From NCBI GenBank assembly GCA_024707145.1, contig JANQAI010000011.1:1054001-1118000 (forward strand): a DNA stretch of 64,000 bases. The letters run 5' to 3'. A model generated the notes under the pieces. The model saw only the letters and a list, made by a program, of their open reading frames with translations. It was not told the origin of the DNA and did not search any database. Each line of letters opens with the position of its first letter. Position 1 is the first letter of the stretch. Source of the DNA: Magnetospirillum sp. (GTDB lineage: Bacteria; Pseudomonadota; Alphaproteobacteria; Rhodospirillales; Magnetospirillaceae). This document shows, one piece after another, positions 1 through 8,013 of the stretch. The translations under genes were made by a program, and so were the position numbers.

Positions 1-480
1 GCGCATCAGGCCATCATTGGCATAGGGCGTCGCCGTGACCGGGATGATCACCGCATGGGCCGAAGCCAGGGCGTTGATGGGCAAGATACCCAGGGCGGGT
101 GGGCAATCGATGATGACGTAGTCGCAATCCAGCGAAGCGTGACCGAGGATGTTGGTCAGCGTCCGCTGCGAATCCTTCAGTTCGGACAGCTTGATCTCGA
201 TGCCCGCCAGACTGTAGGTCGACGGCAGGACTCGCACGCCTTCGAACAAGGTGGGCAGCAGGACTTCCTCGATCTCCGCAGCACCCACGAACAGGTCGTA
301 GACGCCCCGCTTCACATTGGGATCGATGCCCAGGCTCTTGGTGGAATCGCCCTGCGAATCCAGATCGACGACGATCACCGACTTGCCAAAGGCGGCCAGG
401 CAGACGGCCAGATTAGTGCTGGTCGTGGTTTTGGAGATACCGCCCTTCTGATTAAAGATGGCAACGATATACGGTTTCAT
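1..480 (-). CDS. ParA/Soj-family partition ATPase, partial (C-terminus beyond window)
   Basis: The first 160 residues are present; the rest lies left of base 1. ParA-type ATPases bind ATP as dimers on DNA and position chromosomes, plasmids or protein clusters. The deviant Walker A motif KGGISKTT is at residues 11-18, with Ser where most members have Gly before the invariant Lys. A Walker B-like strand (VIVVDLD) and the DCPPALG switch motif follow. The ATG at 480 is the natural start because the protein begins MKPYIVAIFNQKGG, as family members do. No ParB gene or parS-like site is visible beside it, so this may be an orphan ParA rather than the chromosomal parAB. Confident family call; the cargo is unknown. 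Confidence 0.9.
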   Translation of the reverse strand, partial: MKPYIVAIFNQKGGISKTTTSTNLAVCLAAFGKSVIVVDLDSQGDSTKSLGIDPNVKRGVYDLFVGAAEIEEVLLPTLFEGVRVLPSTYSLAGIEIKLSELKDSQRTLTNILGHASLDCDYVIIDCPPALGILPINALASAHAVIIPVTATPYANDGLMR

Positions 481-999
481 GTCCGCTGGTCGCCCATTCC
501 GTTCGCCCACCGTTATTCACGCATTTACCGAATATTTACATGCACCCAGAGGCACACGGTTTATTGGCTACTTTGGGTCAAATCATCGACCTGGACAGAG
601 TGCGGTTTTCCCCGTCGATCTACGTTCAGCTTAAGCATAGACCGCAATTGAACGCAACCATAGCCACTTTGAACCTTCCAAAACCAGACCGGATAGGACA
701 AGCGGCCAAGGTTTCCATTAGCCCCCTCCCCGATCGCTGATGTGGAGCCGTCAACGGATTTTAGCGATCGGCGAAGCGGGAAGACCTGCATCCGTGGAAA
801 ACCTCAATATACGGAGCCACCGCCCGCGCGCCATTGGGGGAAAGACATAGGCGAAAGGCTGTAATGTTTCGCCGACCGGCGAAAACAAAGGCGCCACCCG
901 CATTTGCGGATGGCGCCCAAGAGACATGTCGTTCGTTCTAGGGCCGAATGTCGGCCAGCGGCTGGCAACGGCCTGCTTTTGGTCTTGGCGGCTCCGCCG
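481..999. other. 519-bp gene-free stretch between divergent-side parA and the patatin gene
   Basis: I see no credible gene here; the short open frames have no family resemblance or ribosome binding site. It holds an inverted repeat, CGATCGCT at 731-738 and AGCGATCG at 763-770 with 24 bases between, which could be an operator. A perfect short hairpin, TTTCGCC/GGCGAAA, lies at 867-884 and a terminator at 881-917. The base composition near 480-700 is more AT-rich than the genes, which fits the parA promoter lying there. No protein-binding function is demonstrated. Confidence 0.4.
881..917 (-). terminator. intrinsic terminator downstream of the patatin-like gene
   Basis: A 12-bp stem (890-901 with 906-917, one G-T type mismatch, loop ATTT) is followed on the minus strand by TTTGTTTT (889-882). 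It sits about 83 bases after the stop codon of the minus-strand gene ending at 1000. Confidence 0.75.
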
Positions 1000-2172
1000 T
1001 CACCCCACCTGGGCCGGCGCCTTGGCGGCGCGGCGCGGCTTGGCGGCCTCTTCCGACACTCTCTCGGCCTCCCGGTGGGTGAGCACGCGGCCCTGGCGAT
1101 AGGCGTCGACCACCGCATCGGTGGCCTCGTAACCTTCGTCGACGGAGCGGTCGAGGTTGGAATACGTCCAGTCGTAGTTGACGTTAAAGGCCACCGGAAT
1201 CTCGATGACCTTCAGATCGGGATGGGTCTTGGCCACGTGATGCTTGAACAGCTTGACGTCATCCTCGCTGGTGGTGGCGGCGAACAGCATCACCAGGTTG
1301 TTGAGGGCGTCGTACAGGTTCTCAGGCTTGCGCACCTGCTTGATGTCGAGGATGCGGCTGACCCACACTTCGTCCAGATCGGGATGGTTCCGCATCAGGT
1401 CTTCGAAATTGACCGTATCCACCGTGGCGCCTTCGCAATAGGTCTTGCCGTCGATGACCACCGGCTCCTCGATATACGGCAGGGCCGAGCAGGCGCACAG
1501 CGTGTGGCCGCTGATCTTCTCGTACTTGGGGTTGGCGTTGCTGAACAGCTCCAGCCGGTCGTCGGTCAGGTTGTAGGCGTTGTGGTACAGCACCGGCTTG
1601 CCGGGCTTGTACAGGTTGGAGAACTTGATGCTCTCCAGCAGGGCGCTGTCCTTGTAGTAGACCCGGGCCAGCCCGCGCGTCTTGCTCTTATAGATCAGGC
1701 TGGTCATGAACCGGCTCCACGGGTTGACCGCCAGCACCTGGTTCAGGATCAGGGTGTTGAGGTTGGAATTGGTCCACTGGCGCGGGTCGGTGGCAAAGCG
1801 GGCCAGTTCCTCGTAGGCCCCCAGGATGGCGTCCGGCACCACCAGATTCTGGTAGCTGCGCGGGTCGAGGGCGAATTCCACCGTGTTGCGGATGCTCTCG
1901 GCCCAATCGGGGGCGAAGGCCGAGGCGATGGGGAACTTGTCGTAGAGGTCGTCCGGGCGGAAGATGCTGCGGAAGAACTGGACAGAGGTGTCCAGTTCCT
2001 TGCCCGGTTCCGCCTGGTTCCACACGATGCCCAGCCAAGCGCCGATGCAGGCCAGGGTCCACACGTCGAAGCGGATATCCGGCTCCTCGTACAGGCGCTT
2101 GAGGCTGCCGATGCTCAGACCCACGGCCGGGCCGCCGCCAGCCAAGGCAATCGCACGCTTGATGGGCTTCAT
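1000..2172 (-). CDS. patatin-like phospholipase family protein lacking the catalytic dyad
   Basis: The 390-residue protein has a patatin fold signature: a glycine-rich oxyanion loop (AGGGPAVG, residues 11-18) and the late strand-turn region CACSALPYIEEPVVIDGK. In active patatins the nucleophile sits in GxSxG and the acid in DG[GA]. Here the corresponding segments read GAWLG (44-48), with Trp for Ser, and CEGA (246-249), with Glu for Asp. Lipid hydrolysis by the usual dyad therefore looks impossible, and it may be a lipid- or protein-binding relative. The C-terminus is Lys/Ala/Pro-rich (about residues 370-390). It starts at ATG 2172 and has its own terminator at 881-917. Family call good, function unknown. 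Confidence 0.75.
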   Translation of the reverse strand: MKPIKRAIALAGGGPAVGLSIGSLKRLYEEPDIRFDVWTLACIGAWLGIVWNQAEPGKELDTSVQFFRSIFRPDDLYDKFPIASAFAPDWAESIRNTVEFALDPRSYQNLVVPDAILGAYEELARFATDPRQWTNSNLNTLILNQVLAVNPWSRFMTSLIYKSKTRGLARVYYKDSALLESIKFSNLYKPGKPVLYHNAYNLTDDRLELFSNANPKYEKISGHTLCACSALPYIEEPVVIDGKTYCEGATVDTVNFEDLMRNHPDLDEVWVSRILDIKQVRKPENLYDALNNLVMLFAATTSEDDVKLFKHHVAKTHPDLKVIEIPVAFNVNYDWTYSNLDRSVDEGYEATDAVVDAYRQGRVLTHREAERVSEEAAKPRRAAKAPAQVG

Positions 2173-2299
2173 GGGGAGTCCCTTCCGATGGAGTGTTAGT
2201 TTCCACCATCGTACGGAGCAGCGCCCCAGGGCGCAACGTCAGCGTGCAGGAATACGACCTAGACCAGTCCGGTTAGGCGCATTATGCCCTCTGGCCGGG

Positions 2300-2587
2300 T
2301 CAAGCCGCCGCCACATAGATCGCCATAAGGCATCCCAGCAGCACGGCCAGGCTGGCGGAGAAAAAGCCCCGCCACGCCCGGCCGGCCCGGCGCAGGCCAA
2401 GGAAATGGTCAAGAACCGCCCGCGCCTTGAGGTAGGAGGCCACCAGCGCCACCGCCGCTGCCGGCAAGCCCGCCTCGGCCTTTCCGAACACCAGCACCGT
2501 TGCCAGGGAAACCAGGGTCAGGCCGACCAGCATCCCCCAGGCGGACAGCAGGCGGCGGTCGGTAGCGGCGTGGGGATCAGTGCTCAT
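2300..2587 (-). CDS. norF: NorF-like / prokaryotic cytochrome oxidase subunit IV-like small membrane protein
   Basis: A 95-residue protein with about three predicted membrane segments (roughly 15-35, 40-60, 70-93). It starts 4 bases after the COX3-like gene upstream, so the two are one operon. Small subunit IV-like proteins beside a lone subunit III-like protein are typical of the norEF pair that accompanies nitric oxide reductase. The catalytic norCB genes are not in the window. The symbol rests on size, topology and neighbour; a generic subunit IV of a haem-copper oxidase is the alternative. Confidence 0.55.
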   Translation of the reverse strand: MSTDPHAATDRRLLSAWGMLVGLTLVSLATVLVFGKAEAGLPAAAVALVASYLKARAVLDHFLGLRRAGRAWRGFFSASLAVLLGCLMAIYVAAA

Positions 2588-2591
2588 GGCT

Positions 2592-3179
2592 TCAGCGCAC
2601 CAGATAGACGATGGGAAACAGGATCAGCCAGATCAGGTCGACCATGTGCCAGAAGGCGGCGCCGGTCTCCAGGTTCTCGACGCTGTTCCGCCAAGCGACG
2701 ATGGCCAGCACCACCAGGCCCATGACCACATGCATCGCATGGAAGCCGGTCATCAGGTAGAACAGGGTGAAGAAGGTGTCGGTCTCGATGGTGATGCCGT
2801 GCGCCGCCTTGTCGGCATATTCCACGCCCTTGACCACCAGGAAGCACGCCCCGAGAGCCATCGCGCCGGCGAGCCAGCGGCGCGCCGGAGCGGTTCCCTG
2901 CGCCATTCGCGCCTGCACCGCCTTGGCCGCCATCCAGCCGCTGGTGACGAGGATCAGGGTGTTGAGGCCCCCCAGGCGCACGTCCAGCATGGCCTGCCCC
3001 GCATGGAACATGGCCGGGTGCAGCAGGCGCGCGACGCCGAACCCTATGAAGAAGGCGCCGAACACCGCCAGTTCGCCGATGATCAGCACCCACATCAGCG
3101 GATTGCCGGGCAGGCGTGACAATGCCCCCCAGCTGTTCTGGGAGTCGTCGGTCGGGGAGTAGCTCATGGGATCGCTCAT
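2592..3179 (-). CDS. norE: NorE-like cytochrome c oxidase subunit III family protein
   Basis: This 195-residue membrane protein has the subunit III pattern: GELAVFGAFF in an early helix, a conserved Glu region (VVKGVEY) in the middle and FHAMHVVMGL in a late helix, with about five membrane segments. It is much shorter than the roughly 260-residue true CoxC and lacks a coxAB context, which favours NorE, an accessory protein of nitric oxide reduction. It is the first gene of a two-gene unit with the NorF-like gene. A start at the internal ATG (3167) is possible because no strong ribosome binding site precedes 3179. Confident family, moderate subfamily call. Confidence 0.65.
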   Translation of the reverse strand: MSDPMSYSPTDDSQNSWGALSRLPGNPLMWVLIIGELAVFGAFFIGFGVARLLHPAMFHAGQAMLDVRLGGLNTLILVTSGWMAAKAVQARMAQGTAPARRWLAGAMALGACFLVVKGVEYADKAAHGITIETDTFFTLFYLMTGFHAMHVVMGLVVLAIVAWRNSVENLETGAAFWHMVDLIWLILFPIVYLVR

Positions 3180-3265
3180 GGCGCGACCCTAGGCCCGTGG
3201 GCGGAGCGGGCCATTGACGGCGATCAAGCGGCTCCCTCTATTCAAGGACCTGTATAAACTCTAAA

Positions 3266-4099
3266 GTGCGGATCGCCTGCGGGCGGGAGGCCCCTGCCGG
3301 CAACGATGACTCCATCGCGGCCCATGCGGAGAACGAACCCTTGGCGCTACGCTCGCTTTCCGTCCTGGTGGCCGAGGAAGATCCGGCCGACCAGACCCTT
3401 CTGGCCCGCCTTCTGACCGGGATGGGGCACACCGCCACCGTGACCGGGAATGGCGCCGAGGCCCTGGAGCTGGCGGCCATGCGGAGATTCGACGCCGTGC
3501 TGATGGGCGTCGCCCTTCCGGTCATGGATGGGGAAACCGCCACCCGTTTGATCCGCAAGCTGCCGGGAGAAAACGCCGCCGTCCCGGTGGTCGCCCTGAC
3601 CACCCAGGGCACCGCCGAGGATCACCGTCACCATCTGTCGGCGGGGATGGACGCCGTTCTCGTCAAGCCCGTCGACGCGCTCCGGCTCGCCGAGTTCTTG
3701 GAGCAAGTGGTGCCCGCCGCGGCTCCCTCGGCGCCTGCCGCGGAGACAGAGCTGCCCATCCTCGACGGCAGCTATCTGGACGACCTGCGCCAGTGGGTCG
3801 GCGACGCCACTGTCCTCACCCTTTTGGCCTCTGCGCCGGCTTCGTTCAACGACGAGATGGCCGCCATCCGGGCCGCTTGGTCCCGCCGCGACCCTCAGAG
3901 CATGCGCGAGAACGCCCACCGCCTCAAGGGAGCCGCCGGCAGCGTAGGCTGCCGCCGCCTCGCCGAACTGGCCCAAACCCTCCAAAAGATGAGGGATGAG
4001 GAAATCCTCGCCCCCACGCGGCTGGACGAACTGGCCGGCGAAGTCGAGGCGGCCATCGCCGCCGCCCTTGGCTGGCAGCCGGCCGAACCGGTCAACTGA
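3266..4099 (+). CDS. receiver-Hpt protein with a missing phosphoacceptor aspartate
   Basis: The 277-residue protein has a CheY-like receiver domain (about 31-150) and a C-terminal Hpt domain (about 165-270). In the receiver the acidic cluster EED (37-39), the Thr at 112 and the Lys at 134 (LVKPV) are kept, but the phosphoacceptor position reads LMGVALP with Gly81 instead of Asp. The Hpt domain keeps its histidine (AHRLKGAAG, His218). The receiver therefore probably cannot be phosphorylated, while the Hpt His could still relay phosphate from a hybrid kinase elsewhere. The start is GTG 3266 or a downstream TTG; residues 1-30 match no domain. It is a single gene converging on msrA. Confidence 0.8.
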   Translation: MRIACGREAPAGNDDSIAAHAENEPLALRSLSVLVAEEDPADQTLLARLLTGMGHTATVTGNGAEALELAAMRRFDAVLMGVALPVMDGETATRLIRKLPGENAAVPVVALTTQGTAEDHRHHLSAGMDAVLVKPVDALRLAEFLEQVVPAAAPSAPAAETELPILDGSYLDDLRQWVGDATVLTLLASAPASFNDEMAAIRAAWSRRDPQSMRENAHRLKGAAGSVGCRRLAELAQTLQKMRDEEILAPTRLDELAGEVEAAIAAALGWQPAEPVN

Positions 4100-4116
4100 C
4101 CGGCCGGGCCGGCGGA

Positions 4117-4752
4117 TCAGGCGCAGCTGACGCCGGTGCCGCCCAGCCCGCAATAGCCGTTGGGATTCTTGGCCAGATATTGCTGGTGGTAGGCCTCGGC
4201 ATAGTAGAACGGCGGCGCTTCAAGGATTTCCGAGGTGATGTCGCCATAGCCCGACTGGCGCAGGCGCTGCTGGAAGGCTGTGCGCGAGGCCTCGGCCGCC
4301 ACCCGCTGTTCCGGCGAGGCCACGTAGATCCCGGACCGGTACTGCGTGCCGATATCGTTGCCCTGGCGCATGCCCTGGGTGGGGTCGTGGTTCTCCCAAA
4401 ATACGGTGAGCAGGGCTTCGTAGGGGATGACCGCCGGGTAGAAGGCCACCAGCACCGCCTCGGTATGGCCGGTACGGCCGGAGCAAACCTCCTCGTAAGT
4501 GGGATTGCGGGTGAAGCCGCCCACATAGCCCACGGCGGTGGTATGCACGCCGGGCAGCGTCCAAAATTTGCGTTCGGCGCCCCAGAAGCAGCCCATGGCG
4601 AAAATGGCGGTTTCGCAGCCTTGCGGGAACGGCGGCACCAGGCTGGAACCCAGTACCGCATGTGTGGCGGGAACGGGCATGGGCTCGGCGCGGCCAGGCA
4701 GCGCCTCGGCGGGGGTGACCATGCGGGTCTTGCTGGGGCCGAACAGGGACAT
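4117..4752 (-). CDS. msrA: peptide-methionine (S)-S-oxide reductase MsrA
   Basis: MsrA reduces methionine-S-sulfoxide in proteins. The catalytic motif GCFWG is present with Cys55, and Cys201 and Cys210 near the C-terminus are placed as resolving cysteines. The 211-residue length, with an N-terminal extension of about 45 residues, matches the long E. coli-type MsrA rather than short forms. A clear ribosome binding site (GAAGGAGAAAG) precedes ATG 4752. The gene stands alone and converges with the receiver-Hpt gene, leaving only 17 bases between stops. Confidence 0.95.
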   Translation of the reverse strand: MSLFGPSKTRMVTPAEALPGRAEPMPVPATHAVLGSSLVPPFPQGCETAIFAMGCFWGAERKFWTLPGVHTTAVGYVGGFTRNPTYEEVCSGRTGHTEAVLVAFYPAVIPYEALLTVFWENHDPTQGMRQGNDIGTQYRSGIYVASPEQRVAAEASRTAFQQRLRQSGYGDITSEILEAPPFYYAEAYHQQYLAKNPNGYCGLGGTGVSCA

Positions 4753-4852
4753 GGGCTTTCTCCTTCTTCAGCGAGATAATCCTTCCGCGATCTTCGCGCC
4801 AGCCCCGCCACGGCCTAAATTCCCTCAGGTCCGCCGACATGGGAGGAACGGA

Positions 4853-5104
4853 ATGATGTCCCGTCTCGCCTTTGCCCTGATGCTGCCGCTGGCCGCCGGG
4901 GCCTGCGCCTCCAACAGCGACGTGTCCCAACTGCGCACCGAAGTGGCGCAGTTGCGCTCCGACCTCACCCGCACCCAGGCCCAGGTGGCCACCAACCAGC
5001 AGGCCACCGCCCAGGCGCAGCAAAGCGCCAGCAGCGCCGAGCAACAGGCGGCCATGGCCAATGAGCGTGCACAGAGCATTTATAACCGCAGCCTGCGCAA
5101 GTAG
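4853..5104 (+). CDS. small Ala-rich outer-membrane lipoprotein, Lpp/OprI-like, with C-terminal lysine
   Basis: An 83-residue protein starting at ATG 4853 after GGGAGGAAC. It has a lipoprotein signal (LAAGAC, Cys at about residue 18) and then a continuous Ala/Gln/Ser-rich heptad region that would form a trimeric alanine-zipper coiled coil. It ends RSLRK. In E. coli Lpp the C-terminal Lys is joined to diaminopimelate of peptidoglycan by L,D-transpeptidases, and here the next gene, overlapping this one by 44 bases, encodes an L,D-transpeptidase. A Braun-type tether is therefore a reasonable inference. No sequence proves the cross-link. Confidence 0.75.
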   Translation: MMSRLAFALMLPLAAGACASNSDVSQLRTEVAQLRSDLTRTQAQVATNQQATAQAQQSASSAEQQAAMANERAQSIYNRSLRK

Positions 5105-6022
5105 CCTGTGGCTGACCGCAGCCGGCGCCGGCGGCAACGCCGTGCCCGGCGGCGGCGGCACCGCGCTGATGGCCGACCAGACCGGGGTGCCCCGCGGCGA
5201 AACCCTGATGGATGTGGCACGCGCCCACGACCTGGGGTTCGTCGAAATGCGGGCGGCCAATCCGGGAATGGATCCCTGGCTGCCGCCGGACGGCGGTTCC
5301 GTGCTGCTGCCCAGCACCCACCTGCCGCCGGCCGAATTGCAACGCACGCCGCTGGTGATCAATCTGGCGGCCATGCGGCTGTACTGGCGCGGCGGTGACG
5401 GACAGGTGCTCAGCTTCCCCGTGGGCATCGGCCGCGACGGCATGGGCCTGTCGCCGTCGGTCACCCGGGTGGTGGGCAAGCGCCGCGACCCCACCTGGGT
5501 GCCGCCGCCCTCGGTGCTGGCGGAAAAGCCCTGGCTGCCCAAGCAGGTACCGCCGGGGCCGGACAACCCGCTAGGGGCCTACAGCCTGGATCTGGCCAAC
5601 GGCCTGATCCGCATCCACGGCACCAACCTGCCCGACGGTGTCGGCCGTCGGGTCAGCCACGGCTGCTTCCGCCTGTACCCCGAGGACATCGCCCAACTGT
5701 TTCCCGAGGTCCCCGTCGGCACGCGCGTCGCCATCGTCGACGAACCGGTGAGCGTGGCGCGGCTGGACGGGGAATGGTGGATGGAGATCCATCCCGGGCA
5801 AGAGGAGGCCGACTCCATCGAGGCGGGGCGGCCACCCGCATCGCCCGCTCCCGCCGGACTGGAAGCGCAGATCGCCGCCACCACGGGCGAAGAAAGCTGG
5901 CGGGTGGACTGGGCTGTCGTCGCCTGGGCTCGGGAACACCGGCTGGGAATTCCGGTACGGATCAGCACGCCCGGCGGCCCGCCCCCCTGGCCCTGGTGCC
6001 GGCTGGGGACGATCTTCGCTAG
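5061..6022 (+). CDS. L,D-transpeptidase (YkuD domain) with LysM-like region; probable frameshift near the end
   Basis: Begins at ATG 5061 inside the lipoprotein gene, giving a Sec signal (MSVHRAFITAACASSLWL). A LysM-like segment (ETLMDVARAHDLG... to LLPS) comes next, then the YkuD catalytic domain. The active-site motif IHGTNLPDGVGRRVSHGCFR supplies the His and the nucleophile Cys of SHGC. Such enzymes make 3-3 cross-links or attach lipoproteins to peptidoglycan. As read, the frame runs on to 6125, 39 bases into tRNA-Met. Adding one C to the six-C run at 5982-5987 would instead stop the gene at 6022 with a 320-residue product. I think this is a run-length error, as in several other genes here, so the end is inferred. 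Confidence 0.8.
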
Positions 6023-6086
6023 ATTGGACGAACGATGCTTGACAGCCCCTCGGATGGCCTTTATATCAGCGCTCCTCACGAGCTGT

Positions 6087-6163
6087 GGCGGGGTAGCTCA
6101 GCTGGTTAGAGCACGGGAATCATAATCCTGGGGTCGGGGGTTCAAGTCCCTCCCCCGCTACCA
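6087..6163 (+). tRNA. tRNA-Met (anticodon CAU, elongator type), CCA encoded
   Basis: Full cloverleaf: acceptor GGCGGGG pairs with CCCCGCU (G1-U72 wobble), D-arm AGCTCAGCTGGTTAGAGC, anticodon stem CGGGA/TCCTG with loop ATCATAA (anticodon CAT at positions 34-36), T-arm GGGGG/CCCTC with loop TTCAAGT, discriminator A and encoded CCA at 6161-6163. The sequence resembles alphaproteobacterial elongator tRNA-Met. A lysidine-modified tRNA-Ile2 also has CAT and cannot be fully excluded from primary sequence. A strong terminator follows 14 bases later. Confidence 0.93.
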
Positions 6164-6176
6164 TCTCGCGAGAAAC

Positions 6177-6211
6177 AAAAGCCCGGCAGGTCGGTGACCT
6201 GCCGGGCTTTT
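6177..6211 (+). terminator. strong bidirectional intrinsic terminator after tRNA-Met
   Basis: A perfect 12-bp stem GCCCGGCAGGTC / GACCTGCCGGGC (6181-6192, 6196-6207) with loop GGT is flanked by AAAA and TTTT. It can end the tRNA transcript and, on the other strand, the small gene at 6253-6444. Confidence 0.9.
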
Positions 6212-6252
6212 GCTTGCGCGCGCATACCGCCAGACAACGCTCACGCCGGAGA

Positions 6253-6444
6253 TCAGGCGGCGTCAACCGTGGACTGGACGGCCAAGCCAGCGAGGAATGC
6301 CTGACCGGCTTCGGTCAGCCGCCAGGCTCCCTCGGACCATACCAGCAGGCCCTTGCGGCACAGATCGTGGGGGATATTGGCCACCGGGGCGATGACGAAG
6401 GGGGCACTCTTCAGGGTGTCGATGTGAGTCTGAGTCAGGGTCAT
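6253..6444 (-). CDS. hypothetical 63-residue protein with winged-helix-like C-terminal half
   Basis: The start is taken at ATG 6444 because AGAGAGG lies at the right distance upstream; a longer frame to 6519 has no ribosome site. The sequence KGLLVWSEGAWRLTEAGQAFL resembles the wing and final helix of winged-helix domains, where a basic strand-turn-strand is followed by LTEAG. No further motif or signal peptide is visible. It is divergent from the CYTH gene, with about 220 bases between them. I do not recognise the family. Confidence 0.6.
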   Translation of the reverse strand: MTLTQTHIDTLKSAPFVIAPVANIPHDLCRKGLLVWSEGAWRLTEAGQAFLAGLAVQSTVDAA

Positions 6445-6663
6445 GATACCTCTCTGCCGCACGCTGCGTCGTGCTGCGGTGCAGTATGGCGGGCACGCCT
6501 TGCCGTCCGGTAAACGCACTCCTCCGCCCTAAGCACGCATTAGGGCCGGCCGGAGGCAACCGGTGCGCATCTTTTGCATGCCACCCTTGGAAAGCCGATG
6601 ATTCTCGCAGCCGCGAAACATGGCATCTTATTCCCATCGGGCCAGTACGTTCGGAGGGGGTCC

Positions 6664-7137
6664 ATGGGCGTGGAGATTGAACGCCGCTACCTGGCGGCAC
6701 CCAGTGTCCTGGCCGAATGCGGGAATGGCGGCCGAACCATCGTCCAGGGCTATCTGCAATCGGGCGTGGGCGGCAACACCCGCATCCGCGTGGAAGGCGA
6801 TCGCGCCACCCTGACCCGCAAAGGACCCAAGACCGGCTGCTGCCGGCAGGAAGTGGAAATGGCGATCCCGCTCGGGCGGGCCTTCCAACTGCTGGCGGCG
6901 CTGCCCCAGGAGATGCTGATCCACAAGACCCGCTACACGGTCCCGGTCGGCGGCTTTCACTGGGAGGTGGACGTGTTCGCCGGCAAGCATCGCGGCCTGA
7001 TCATCGGCGAGGTCGAACTGGCCCATGCCGCCCAAACCTTCCCGCTGCCCCATTGGGCGGTGCGGGAAATCACCGACGATCGTCGCTTCGGGAACTCAAG
7101 CCTGGCCCTGGCGCCCCGTATCCCGGTCGCCGCCTGA
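6664..7137 (+). CDS. CYTH domain protein (triphosphate tunnel metalloenzyme family)
   Basis: The 157-residue protein begins MGVEIERRYL, carrying the CYTH signature ExExK as EIERR, with Arg in place of the Lys. Later basic and acidic strands (TRIRVEG, TLTRKGP, HKTRYTVPV, WEVDVFAGK, IIGEVEL) fit the eight-stranded tunnel that binds triphosphates and metal. Members hydrolyse inorganic triphosphate or thiamine triphosphate, or act as class IV adenylate cyclases. This short single-domain form is most like bacterial triphosphatases, but the substrate cannot be read from sequence. ATG 6664 follows a GGAGGGGG site, and the open frame upstream of it is probably not translated. Confidence 0.85.
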   Translation: MGVEIERRYLAAPSVLAECGNGGRTIVQGYLQSGVGGNTRIRVEGDRATLTRKGPKTGCCRQEVEMAIPLGRAFQLLAALPQEMLIHKTRYTVPVGGFHWEVDVFAGKHRGLIIGEVELAHAAQTFPLPHWAVREITDDRRFGNSSLALAPRIPVAA

Positions 7138-7176
7138 GCAGCCCGCCCCTTTCTGCTTATTTTTTCACCACGCCTA

Positions 7177-7198
7177 CACAATCAGCACATGGATTGTG
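7177..7198. promoter_or_regulatory. inverted repeat upstream of nasT
   Basis: CACAATC (7177-7183) and GATTGTG (7192-7198) form a perfect 7-bp dyad with 8 bases between. It lies about 115 bases before the nasT start and just after a T-rich stretch that may end the CYTH transcript. It could be an operator for the nitrate cluster; no specific regulator is recognised. Confidence 0.35.
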
Positions 7199-7313
7199 CA
7201 GCGCACTACTCCTTGACGCGGCCTGGATGCCCCAAAACGTAGAGGGTATCTAACATCCACCATTTGGCACGGCGCGTGCACTTCAGCAAAAACGAGAACA
7301 GCGTGAGGAAGGC

Positions 7314-7893
7314 ATGAGCCTCCGCGTGATTGTGGTGGACGACGAACGCGACCGGGCGGAATCGGTACGACAGGCCCTGGAAGCAGACGGGTTCACCGTG
7401 GTGGCGGTTTTCGGCACTGGCGCCGGGCTGCACACCAAGGTCGAGGATCTGGCGGCCGACGTGATCATCGTCGACATCGACAGCCCCGACCGCGACACGC
7501 TGGAGGATATGCGGCGCGTCAGCCTCGAGCAGCGCCGTCCGGTGGTGATGTTCGCCCAGGACGGCAAGCCCGAGACGATCCGCGCGGCGGTGCAGGCGGG
7601 TGTGGCCGCCTATGTGGTCGATGGGCTGAAACCCGACCGCGTCCGCCCCGTGGTGGACGTCGCCATCGCCCGCTTCGCGCAGTTCCACGAGCTTCGGTCC
7701 GAGCCTCGACAAGGCACGGACCACGCTCGCCGAGCGCAAGCTGATCGAGAAGGCCAAGGGCATCCTGATGCAGCGACGCAAGGTGGAGGAGGACGAGGCC
7801 TACCGGCTGATGCGCCGGATGGCGATGGATCAGAAGGCGAAGCTGATCGACGTCGCCAACAGGATCATCGAGGCTGCCGAGTTGCTCGGCTGA
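7314..7893 (+). CDS. nasT: NasT-type nitrate-responsive antiterminator (receiver + ANTAR), frameshifted as read
   Basis: NasT binds a leader RNA and prevents termination of nitrate assimilation genes; its partner NasS holds it inactive without nitrate. Residues 1-125 form a receiver-like domain (IVVDDERDRAESVRQAL, DVIIVDIDSPD). The C-terminal ANTAR domain (LIEKAKGILMQRR... EDEAYRLMRRMAMD... IIEAAELL) lies in the next frame. The break is at 7701-7706, GAGCCT, where GAGCT would be in frame; removing one C gives a 192-residue protein of normal length. As read, the frame continues for hundreds of codons as a shadow of nrtA. The same AGCT to AGCCT change occurs in six other genes, so a sequence error is likelier than a pseudogene. 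Confidence 0.85.
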
Positions 7894-7960
7894 GGCCTCG
7901 CACACGACGAGATACCCGCGGCCTCAACGGCGAGGCGGCGGGGTGCACAAAAAACCGGCA

Positions 7961-8004
7961 CGGGCGACGAAGCCCGCCGCCGGCCCCGGAACAAAGGCGT
8001 TCCG
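7961..8004 (+). promoter_or_regulatory. candidate ANTAR-target RNA leader: two adjacent hexaloop hairpins
   Basis: Hairpin 1 is CGGGC-GACGAA-GCCCG (7961-7976). Hairpin 2 is CGGAAC-AAAGGC-GTTCCG (7987-8004). ANTAR proteins such as NasT are known to bind tandem hairpins with six-base loops carrying A at loop position 1 and G at position 4. Hairpin 2 matches both; hairpin 1 has G at position 4 but G, not A, at position 1. The pair lies directly before a terminator and 103 bases before nrtA, right after nasT, as expected for an antitermination leader. Confidence 0.65.
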
Positions 8005-8013
8005 CACGATTTG

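Noticed and set aside
904..2199. 431-residue plus-strand frame over the patatin gene
   Set aside because: Antisense shadow rich in Gly, Val and His; the minus strand carries a recognisable protein and terminator.
6023..6125. L,D-transpeptidase coding region running into tRNA-Met
   Set aside because: The GGVAQLVRARES end is the translated tRNA; a one-base run-length error explains it better than a true overlap.
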